This document shows positions 7,581 through 13,969 of a DNA stretch of 13,969 nt, one piece after another. This DNA comes from Ottowia sp. GTDB taxonomy: Bacteria; Pseudomonadota; Gammaproteobacteria; Burkholderiales; Burkholderiaceae_C. A program made the position numbers and the translations under genes. The notes under the pieces were generated by a model. The model saw only the letters and a list, made by a program, of their open reading frames with translations. It made no database searches and was not told the origin of the DNA. The DNA is taken from the NCBI GenBank assembly GCA_023228705.1, contig JALOAS010000082.1, positions 1 to 13,969 on the forward strand, written 5' to 3'. Numbering within the stretch: position 1 is the stretch's first letter; every line of letters starts with the position of its first letter.

Positions 7581-7632
7581 CAGCGTCCAGCGTCCAGCGT
7601 GAACCCACCACGCTCAACGCTCAACGCTCAAC
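7581..7632. repeat. heptamer arrays of copy C: (CAGCGTC)x3, linker, (GCTCAAC)x3
   Basis: Three CAGCGTC units at 7581-7601 (the last ends in G) join the linker GTGAACCCACCAC, whose first bases overlap the last unit. Three exact GCTCAAC units at 7612-7632 follow. The order is the same as in copy D, and in copy A read on the minus strand. Confidence 0.92.
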
Positions 7633-7640
7633 CTGTCCGG

Positions 7641-7699
7641 ATGACCGATGATCCCGGCCCTTGCGGGCCTCGTATGAAAGCCGCCTGCGGCGGCTGATG
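7641..7699 (-). repeat. 59-bp double-hairpin repeat core, copy D
   Basis: It is nearly identical to copy A as a reverse complement (58 of 59 bases), closer than to its neighbour copy C. That points to recent duplication or gene conversion across the desulfurase gene. Confidence 0.93.
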
Positions 7700-7712
7700 A
7701 AGGTTTGGCGTC

Positions 7713-7792
7713 CAGCGTCCAGCGTGAACCCACCACGCTCAACGCTCAACGCTCAACGCTCAACGCTCAACGCTCAACGCTCAACGCTCAAC
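7713..7792. repeat. heptamer arrays of copy D: (CAGCGTC)x2, linker, (GCTCAAC)x8
   Basis: Two CAGCGTC units at 7713-7726, the linker GTGAACCCACCAC, then eight exact GCTCAAC units at 7737-7792. Copy number differs from copy C (3+3) and copy A (4 outer units), as expected for slippage-prone repeats. Confidence 0.95.
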
Positions 7793-7798
7793 GTGAAT

Positions 7799-7853
7799 CA
7801 TGGCGGCGCAGCCGCAGTCATTGCCGCCGCGCAGCGGCGAGATCATCTGTCAT
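7799..7853 (+). repeat. diverged fifth repeat core, copy E
   Basis: This 55-bp segment keeps the plan of the family in the orientation of copies A and B: CAT start, hairpin GCGGC-GCA-GCCGC, TCATT spacer, hairpin CGCCG-CGCAG-CGGCG, and the boundary GAGATCATCTGTCAT. The stem sequences are different, but both stems are kept by compensatory changes. Confidence 0.7.
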
Positions 7854-7902
7854 ACGGAAGGCCGACCAAGCGTGCCGCTCACAAATAATTTTGCGGGTCG
7901 CC

Positions 7903-7931
7903 CTTGAAAACAACCGGGGCGTCCTTCATCT
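7903..7931 (+). promoter_or_regulatory. groESL promoter, sigma-32-like
   Basis: CTTGAAA at 7903-7909 matches the RpoH -35 box exactly. Fourteen bases later CTTCATCT at 7924-7931 resembles the CCCCATNT -10. The same TTGAAA can also serve a housekeeping promoter with CATCTT at 7927-7932 (17-bp spacing). The start site would fall at the left arm of the CIRCE operator. Confidence 0.7.
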
Positions 7932-7957
7932 TGGCACTCGTTGCCGGCGAGTGCTGA
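7931..7957 (+). promoter_or_regulatory. CIRCE operator (HrcA binding site) of groESL
   Basis: TTGGCACTC, a 9-nt spacer, GAGTGCTGA: 7 of 9 bases pair in order (GCACTC/GAGTGC core intact), one substitution in each arm from the TTAGCACTC-N9-GAGTGCTAA consensus. It overlaps the expected transcription start, so HrcA bound here would block groESL at normal temperature. Confidence 0.92.
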
Positions 7958-8060
7958 CAAAGCACCCGCCGTGGACACCGGAGGCCATGCCGGCGGCGCC
8001 TGTCTGCCTGTGAGGCTTCCAAGCATTCATCGTTCATCAACTTAGTACCAGGAGTCATCC

Positions 8061-8351
8061 ATGAAACTGCGTCCGCTCGCTGATCGCGTGATCGTAAAGC
8101 GCCTCGACAATGAGACCAAAACAGCCGGAGGCATCGTCATCCCCGAGAGCGCGGCCGAAAAGCCCGACCAGGGTGAGGTCCTTGCCGTTGGCCCTGGCCG
8201 CCGTGACGAAGACGGAGACCGCATCAAGCCCGACGTCAAGGTGGGTGACCGCGTGCTCTTTGGCAAGTACAGCGGCCAGACCGTGAAGGTCGACGACGAC
8301 GAGCTGCTCGTCATGAAGGAAGACGACCTGTTTGCCATCGTCGAGCAGTGA
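8061..8351 (+). CDS. groES: co-chaperonin GroES (Cpn10)
   Basis: The 96-residue protein forms the seven-membered lid that closes the GroEL folding chamber in the cytoplasm. The sequence is typical throughout: MKLRPLADRVIVKR at the start, the mobile loop ETKTAGGIVIPESAAEKP at about 18-35 that docks on GroEL, EVLAVGPGRRDEDG, and the end DELLVMKEDDLFAIVEQ. AGGAG at 8050-8054 stands 6 nt before the ATG. It is the first gene of the groESL operon behind a sigma-32-like promoter and a CIRCE operator, so dual heat-shock control (RpoH induction plus HrcA repression) is expected. The gap to groEL is 126 bp, longer than in many species, with no clear promoter inside it. Confidence 0.99.
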   Translation: MKLRPLADRVIVKRLDNETKTAGGIVIPESAAEKPDQGEVLAVGPGRRDEDGDRIKPDVKVGDRVLFGKYSGQTVKVDDDELLVMKEDDLFAIVEQ

Positions 8352-8477
8352 TTCCCCGGGTGCAGGCGCAGGGCGCGATATGCGCGGCGCATGACCACCC
8401 TTGTTTTTTGATTCAAGATTTGACCGGCCGCCTCACGCTGAACACGAGACGCCCGGTCCACAACGGAGATTTTTCAA

Positions 8478-10130
<1,653 letters not shown>

Positions 10131-10150
10131 GCAGCCGCTCCGGACCAGGC

Positions 10151-10169
10151 AGGCGCAGCAACTGCGCCT
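10151..10169 (+). other. small hairpin after groEL
   Basis: AGGCGCAG-CAA-CTGCGCCT is a perfect 8-bp stem 20 nt after the groEL stop, upstream of the T-tailed terminator. It may protect the mRNA 3' end. Confidence 0.5.
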
Positions 10170-10186
10170 GCCCACCCGCAGACCGC

Positions 10187-10222
10187 AAAGCCGTCGGCCA
10201 TCATCAGGCCGGCGGCTTTTTT
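10187..10222 (+). terminator. intrinsic terminator of groESL
   Basis: AAAGCCGTCGGCC at 10187-10199 pairs with GGCCGGCGGCTTT at 10207-10219 (13 bp with one G-U) across the loop ATCATCA, followed by T to 10222. On the other strand the tail is short (TTTGCGG), so it would stop the convergent dehydrogenase gene only weakly. Confidence 0.93.
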
Positions 10223-10272
10223 CATGGCGGGGGCGCCGTCTGCACTCGGGCGCCAGGCTGCCGCGCGCCGCG

Positions 10273-11412
10273 TCAGCGGGAGCCGGCCGGCAGCAACCGG
10301 ATGAGCTCGCCATCTGCTGCATCCGTGAGCACGTACAGCAGGCCATCGGGCCCCTGGCGCACGTCACGGACGCGCTGGCCACGCTCGGCCAGCAGCTTGT
10401 GTTCGGCCACGACCTGCCCGTTCGCCATCTCGATGCGGTCCAGGTAGCCGAACTTGAGCGAGCCGACAAACAGGTTGCCCCGCCAGTCGGCGCCGTAGCG
10501 GCTGCTGGTCAGGAAGGCCATCCCGGACGGCGCGATCGAAGGCGTCCAATGATGCCAGGGCTGCTCCAGCCCCGGCTTGGCGGTCAGCCCCTCGGCAACC
10601 GGACTGCCGTCGTAGTTCACCCCGTAGCTGATCACCGGCCAGCCATAGTTGCGGCCTGGCGCCAGGCGGTTGATCTCGTCGCCGCCGCGCGGGCCGTGCT
10701 CGTGCATCCAGAACGTCCCGTCCGGCGCCAGCGCCAGGCCCTGGCCATTGCGATGCCCCAGCGTCCAGATCTCCGGCAGGGCGTCTGCCTGTCCGGCAAA
10801 CGGGTTGTCAGCCGGCACGCTGCCGTCCTTGCCGACACGCACGACCTTGCCCAGGTGATTGTCCAGCGCCTGCGCGCCCCAGCGCTCTGAAAACCGCTCG
10901 CCAAGCGTGAGCAGCAGCGTCCCGTCGGGTTGACCCTGCAACTGGTATTCGGCAATGCGGCAGCCAAAATGCAGGCGGCCGGCCACCCGGGGCTGCTGCC
11001 GGAAGATGACTTGCACGTCTTGCAGCTCCCGCTCGTTTTGCGCCAGCTGCGCCCGCGCCAGCGCCGTGCTGTTCCTTCCGCTGCCGTCGGGCTCGGAAAA
11101 GCAAAAGTACAGCGTCCTGTTGCTGGCGAAATCCGCGTCCAGGATCAGGTCCAGCAGGCCACCCTGCCCGCCGGCGGCCACGTCGGGCAGCCCGTGCAGC
11201 GGCGCGCTGCGCCGGCCCCCGGCGTCGATGAGGCGCAAGTGCCCCGGCCGCTCGGTCACCAGGAAGCGGCCGTCCGGCAGGAAGGCCACCGCCCACGGAT
11301 GCACGAGGCCGTCTGCAACCACCTCCGGAACCACCTGCTGCGCGCCGGCGCGCGCTGGCGCCAGCGCCAGCAGGCCGCAAGCAAGCACAAGGGACAGGCA
11401 ACGCATGAACAT
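10273..11412 (-). CDS. PQQ-type soluble aldose sugar dehydrogenase, exported
   Basis: The 379-residue protein is a six-bladed beta-propeller of the glucose/sorbosone dehydrogenase family (like E. coli YliI/Asd and distantly Acinetobacter soluble GDH), oxidising aldose sugars in the periplasm with PQQ. It begins with a signal peptide, MFMRCLSLVLACGLLALAPARAGA, with cleavage likely after Ala24. Candidate PQQ/active-site motifs in order are GGQGGLLDL (Gln83), GRLHFGCRI (His148), GHRNGQGLAL (Arg221, Asn222), GSLKFGYLDRI (Lys320) and QRVRDVRQGPDGLLYV (Arg347, Arg349), matching the residues known from soluble GDH. The start may instead be ATG 11406, two codons in; both give a good signal peptide, and the longer frame upstream is unlikely. 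No pqq synthesis genes are in view. It stands alone and converges with groEL; its natural substrate is unknown. Confidence 0.9.
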   Translation of the reverse strand: MFMRCLSLVLACGLLALAPARAGAQQVVPEVVADGLVHPWAVAFLPDGRFLVTERPGHLRLIDAGGRRSAPLHGLPDVAAGGQGGLLDLILDADFASNRTLYFCFSEPDGSGRNSTALARAQLAQNERELQDVQVIFRQQPRVAGRLHFGCRIAEYQLQGQPDGTLLLTLGERFSERWGAQALDNHLGKVVRVGKDGSVPADNPFAGQADALPEIWTLGHRNGQGLALAPDGTFWMHEHGPRGGDEINRLAPGRNYGWPVISYGVNYDGSPVAEGLTAKPGLEQPWHHWTPSIAPSGMAFLTSSRYGADWRGNLFVGSLKFGYLDRIEMANGQVVAEHKLLAERGQRVRDVRQGPDGLLYVLTDAADGELIRLLPAGSR

Positions 11413-11418
11413 GCCCGC

Positions 11419-11448
11419 ATTGTCGGCATGAAATCCATGGCAAGTCAA
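11419..11448 (-). promoter_or_regulatory. candidate promoter of the sugar dehydrogenase, leaderless
   Basis: On the minus strand TTGACT (plus 11443-11448) and GACAAT (plus 11419-11424) are 18 bp apart, five and four matches to the sigma-70 boxes. The -10 box ends 6 nt before ATG 11412, so transcription would begin at or next to the start codon. No Shine-Dalgarno is seen. Confidence 0.45.
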
Positions 11449-11656
11449 ACGGATGCCCGAACAACGCCCGGATTGCCGCTTTCGTCCCGCCGCACCGGTC
11501 GCGCACCCGTGCCGATTCAGGCCAGCGAGCCAGCGCAAGCGCCAAAAGGGTCGGCGCTGGCAAAGAGTCTAGAATACAAAAGCTTGTGCACAACGAGGAC
11601 GCACCAGCCACCATACGGCAGACAATACGTACGGCACAGCCTCCGGCTGGTGCGGT

Positions 11657-11686
11657 TGACCGGCCAGCCTTCGCAATCCCAGCATA
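11657..11686 (+). promoter_or_regulatory. possible hupB promoter
   Basis: TTGACC at 11657-11662 is a good -35 box; the best -10 at 18 bp, CAGCAT, is weak (three of six). An alternative -10, TAGAAT at 11570-11575, lies further upstream without a matching -35. I cannot choose firmly between them. Confidence 0.3.
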
Positions 11687-11757
11687 CCGTGTACCTTGGG
11701 GCGCAGAGCGTGCCGCGCTGCCGTAGACCAAAAACCTTTTCTGAGGGGGACATTTTT

Positions 11758-12030
11758 GTGAACAAGACCGAGCTGATAGCGCACATCGCTGAAAATGCCG
11801 AAATCTCAAAGGCTGCCGCCGCCCGCGCACTGGATGCCACGCTGTCGGGCGTGACCCAGACGCTGCGCAAGGGCGATTCCGTCTCGCTGGTCGGGTTTGG
11901 CACCTTCGTCGTCACCAAGCGCGCCGCGCGCACCGGACGCAACCCGCAAACCGGCGACAAGATCAAGATCAAGGCGGCCAAGGTGCCCAAGTTCCGGCCG
12001 GGCAAGGCGCTCAGGGAAGCGGTCAACTGA
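11758..12030 (+). CDS. hupB: DNA-binding protein HU-beta
   Basis: The 90-residue nucleoid protein binds and bends DNA without sequence preference as a dimer. It has the full family length: helices in NKTELIAHIAENAEISKAAAARALDATLSGV, then the GFGTF turn at 46-50, the DNA-gripping beta-arm with RNPQTG at 61-66 and its intercalating Pro63, and the end KVPKFRPGKALREAVN. The start is GTG 11758, backed by GAGGGGGA at 11743-11750; starting here gives the standard MNKTELI beginning, while the upstream frame has no relation to HU. The next genes are tRNA-Val and ppiD, an order echoing the hupB-ppiD linkage of E. coli. No intrinsic terminator is seen between hupB and the tRNA. Confidence 0.97.
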   Translation: MNKTELIAHIAENAEISKAAAARALDATLSGVTQTLRKGDSVSLVGFGTFVVTKRAARTGRNPQTGDKIKIKAAKVPKFRPGKALREAVN

Positions 12031-12049
12031 CTCGGTAACGGCAGATGGG

Positions 12050-12078
12050 CTGCAGGCGCCGGCAGCTCCTGCGATAAT
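12050..12078 (+). promoter_or_regulatory. possible promoter of tRNA-Val
   Basis: GATAAT at 12073-12078 is a strong -10 box; CTGCAG at 12050-12055 gives 17-bp spacing but is a weak -35. It lies about 90 bp before the tRNA and would also allow expression independent of hupB. Confidence 0.4.
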
Positions 12079-12168
12079 GGCAGACTTGCCGCAGGCGGTA
12101 ACCACACCGGCCCGCGGCGCATCGGCCCACCTGCAGCGGCAACCGGGCCGGTCCATCCAGCACCGGTG

Positions 12169-12244
12169 GGGTGCTTAGCTCAGCTGGTAGAGCGGCGCCC
12201 TTACAAGGCGTAGGTCGGCGGTTCGATCCCGTCAGCACCCACCA
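12169..12244 (+). tRNA. tRNA-Val, anticodon UAC
   Basis: The 76-nt sequence folds as a normal cloverleaf: acceptor GGGTGCT/AGCACCC, D arm GCTC/GAGC, anticodon stem GCGCC/GGCGT with the loop CTTACAA (anticodon TAC at 12202-12204), and T arm GGCGG-TTCGATC-CCGTC. The discriminator A and CCA are encoded. It reads GUA and other valine codons by wobble. The gene lies between hupB and ppiD and is followed by a T-tailed terminator. Confidence 0.98.
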
Positions 12245-12261
12245 CCACCACCCCTGATCTG

Positions 12262-12286
12262 AAGGCGACCCGGATTCGCCTTTTTT
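12262..12286 (+). terminator. intrinsic terminator after tRNA-Val
   Basis: AAGGCGA at 12262-12268 pairs with TCGCCTT at 12276-12282 across the 7-nt loop CCCGGAT, followed by T to 12286. It separates the hupB/tRNA unit from ppiD, which starts 34 bp later. Confidence 0.9.
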
Positions 12287-12320
12287 GTGTTTTCAGCGAC
12301 GCAATTCATACGAGCCGATC

Positions 12321-13969
12321 ATGTTCAACCTCCACAGCCGCTTGATGAAATTTGTCGGGCTGACCCTGTTGTTCCTGGCCAGCGCCGGCTTCGTCCTGCT
12401 GGGCATGGGCAACCTGCAATTTGGCAGCCGCGACCAGACCGTGGCCGAGGTCGATGGCCAGGACATTACGCAAACGGAATGGGACAACGCGCACAGCATG
12501 GCCATAGACCGCGCGCGCGATGCCAATCCCCAGCTTGGGCTGAACCTGCTGGACTCCCCGTTCCTGCGGTACCAGTCGCTGCAGGACCTGGTGCGTGACC
12601 GCGTGCTGCGCGCTGCGGCGCAGAACGAGCACCTGCTGGTCAGCGACAACCGGCTCATTGCCGCGCTGCAGCAGGACCCCACCATCGAAGCGCTGCGCGA
12701 TGAAAACGGCCAGCTTGACATGGACGAGTACAGCCGCCTCTTGTCGGTTCAAGGCATGACGCCGGAGAGCTACGAGGCCGGCTTGCGGATGGACCTCTCG
12801 CGCCGCCAGGTGCTGGGTGGCATCGTCGACTCCGAGGTGGTCAGCGCAGCGCAGGCCGACGCCACCATGGCGCTGGCGCTGCAGCAGCGCGAGATACGTG
12901 TCGTGCACTTTGATGCCGCCGATTACGCGGCCCGGCTGGACCCCGACGAGGACGAGCTCAAGGCCTGGTACGAAGCGCATCTGGACCGCTACCAGGCGCC
13001 CGAGAGCGTCGACATCCAGTACATCGTGCTGGACCTGGACAGCATCAAGCGCAACATCCACGTCAGCGAACAGAAGCTGCGCGACTACTACGAACAAAAC
13101 GCAGACATGCTGGCGGCGCCCGAGCAGCGGCGTGCAAGCCACATCCTGGTGGCCGTGGGCGCCGGCGCCAGCAACGCCGAGCGCGAGAAGGCCAAGGCCC
13201 GCGCCGAGCAGCTGCTGGCGCAGGTGCGGGCAGCGCCCGACACCTTTGCCGAAGTGGCCAGGGAGGATTCGGACGACGAATTCAGCGCGCAGCAAGGCGG
13301 AGACCTGGGATTCTTTGAACGCGACAAGGGCATGGATGAAGACATCGCCAAGGCCGCGTTCGCGCTGCAGGACAAGGGCGACATCAGCGACCTCGTGAGC
13401 ACGGATTTTGGCTACCACATCGTCCAGCTCACCGACATCAAGCGCGCCGACAAGCCGTCTTTCGACGCCGTTCGCGCCCGGCTGGAGGAGCAGCTGCGAA
13501 CGCAGCAGGCGCAGGCCGAGTTCAGCGAAATGGCCGATGAATTCACAAACGGCGTCTACGAGCAGCCCGACAGCCTGGAGCCGGTGGCGCAAAAGCTGGG
13601 CCTGGACATACAGACCGCCGAGGGGATCACGCGCACGCCGGCGCCCGATGCCAGCGGCGCGCTGGCCAATCCGCGCTTTCTCAAGGCGCTGTTCAGCGCC
13701 GATGCGCTGAAGAACAGGCACAACACCGAAGCCACGGAGACCGGCCCCAACCAGCTGGCTTCGGGGCGCGTGACCGCTTACTCGGCCGCGCATGCCCGCA
13801 GCTACGAGGAAGTGGCGGACGACGTGCGGGCGGCATTCGTCGCCGAACACGGTGCAAGGCAGGCGCGCGAGGCCGGTGAGCAGCAATACCAGGCGTGGCA
13901 AAAGGCGCCGGACAGCGCCACCGACTTGCCCGATCCCATCACCGTCTCGCGGGTCGAGCCGCAAGGTGA
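12321..13969 (+). CDS. ppiD: periplasmic folding chaperone / peptidyl-prolyl isomerase-like protein PpiD, 3' end outside the window
   Basis: The frame runs from ATG 12321 for 549 codons and is still open at the window end (the TGA at the last three bases is out of frame), so roughly 80-90 residues are probably missing against the usual 620-640. The protein is anchored in the inner membrane by one helix (about 12-30, VGLTLLFLASAGFVLLGMG) with the rest in the periplasm, where PpiD helps newly exported proteins leave the Sec translocon. An N-terminal SurA-like chaperone region follows (VDGQDITQTEWDNA onward), then a parvulin domain at about 270-373, with ASHILVAVGAG at its start, GGDLGFFERDKGM in the middle and STDFGYHIVQLTDI at its end. 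The linkage to hupB supports the call. The ribosome site is weak, and no separate promoter was found in the 34 bp after the terminator, so read-through is possible. Confidence 0.95.
   Translation, partial: MFNLHSRLMKFVGLTLLFLASAGFVLLGMGNLQFGSRDQTVAEVDGQDITQTEWDNAHSMAIDRARDANPQLGLNLLDSPFLRYQSLQDLVRDRVLRAAAQNEHLLVSDNRLIAALQQDPTIEALRDENGQLDMDEYSRLLSVQGMTPESYEAGLRMDLSRRQVLGGIVDSEVVSAAQADATMALALQQREIRVVHFDAADYAARLDPDEDELKAWYEAHLDRYQAPESVDIQYIVLDLDSIKRNIHVSEQKLRDYYEQNADMLAAPEQRRASHILVAVGAGASNAEREKAKARAEQLLAQVRAAPDTFAEVAREDSDDEFSAQQGGDLGFFERDKGMDEDIAKAAFALQDKGDISDLVSTDFGYHIVQLTDIKRADKPSFDAVRARLEEQLRTQQAQAEFSEMADEFTNGVYEQPDSLEPVAQKLGLDIQTAEGITRTPAPDASGALANPRFLKALFSADALKNRHNTEATETGPNQLASGRVTAYSAAHARSYEEVADDVRAAFVAEHGARQAREAGEQQYQAWQKAPDSATDLPDPITVSRVEPQG

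Larger units (their letters stand above)
7409..7902. other. non-coding block between the desulfurase and the groES promoter
   Basis: I see no gene. The first 100 bp are unique sequence with the possible desulfurase promoter. From 7509 to 7853 the block is made of repeat copies C and D with their heptamer arrays and the diverged copy E. The remaining 50 bp up to the groES promoter include an AT-rich patch around 7881-7892 with no assignable role. Confidence 0.8.
11413..11757. other. 345-bp gap between the sugar dehydrogenase and hupB
   Basis: No gene is visible. It carries the dehydrogenase promoter on one side and the hupB leader on the other. A perfect 10-bp inverted repeat, CGCACCAGCC at 11600-11609 and GGCTGGTGCG at 11646-11655, encloses 36 nt. 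Candidate hupB promoter boxes are TAGAAT at 11570-11575 (no good -35), and TTGACC at 11657-11662 with CAGCAT at 11681-11686. Confidence 0.6.

Noticed and set aside
7409..7624. N-terminal extension of the desulfurase to 7624
   Set aside because: The 72 extra residues translate repeat copy C and its heptamers; the normal NifS/IscS N-terminus starts at 7408.
5810..7853. CRISPR array or insertion sequence
   Set aside because: The repeats are tandem heptamers and palindromes without unique spacers of even length; there is no cas gene, transposase or target-site duplication in view.
12245..12256. CCACCACC run after the tRNA as an integration site
   Set aside because: No integrase and no second copy of the tRNA 3' end are visible; the tRNA is followed by its own terminator and ppiD.
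12306..13964. A 552-codon minus-strand open frame opposite ppiD
   Set aside because: It is antisense to a clear PpiD with a membrane anchor and parvulin domain.
13967..13969. TGA at the window end as the ppiD stop
   Set aside because: It is out of frame with the ATG at 12321; the gene is cut by the window edge.

Overview
The window is high-GC and reads as a bacterial chromosome, most likely Betaproteobacteria of the order Burkholderiales and plausibly Comamonadaceae. The grounds are the GC-rich codon use, a groESL operon carrying both a heat-shock-type promoter and a CIRCE operator, the hupB - tRNA-Val - ppiD order, and split xdhA/xdhB genes beside a guanine deaminase. The taxonomy is inference; nothing here names a species.

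Layout: (1) Positions 1-5761, plus strand, form a purine salvage/catabolism cluster: the 3' end of xdhA, then xdhB, an AzgA-type purine permease and guaD. The logical route is purine uptake, guanine to xanthine (GuaD), and hypoxanthine/xanthine to urate (XdhAB). (2) Positions 5762-7860 hold a minus-strand IscS/NifS-like cysteine desulfurase lying between two non-coding blocks of a repeat family. Four 59-bp double-hairpin cores, two on each side and in opposite orientations, are joined to tandem 7-bp repeats; a diverged fifth copy and a remnant are also present. (3) Positions 7903-10222 are groES-groEL with a sigma-32-like promoter, a CIRCE operator and a strong intrinsic terminator. (4) Positions 10273-11412, minus strand, encode an exported PQQ-type aldose sugar dehydrogenase. 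(5) Positions 11758-13969 carry hupB, tRNA-Val(UAC) with its terminator, and ppiD, which is cut by the window end.

The least explained part is the repeat family around the desulfurase gene. It has an ordered architecture: boundary motif, hairpin, hairpin, heptamers of type 1, a conserved linker, heptamers of type 2. Heptamer counts vary between copies, and the arrangement is inverted across the gene. The four intact cores also carry an 18-codon reading frame. A second point of interest is functional: the desulfurase matches E. coli IscS position for position through the active site but stops about 20 residues early, losing the tail that IscS uses with IscU. It sits next to xanthine dehydrogenase genes, whose molybdenum cofactor needs a sulfur from a cysteine desulfurase.
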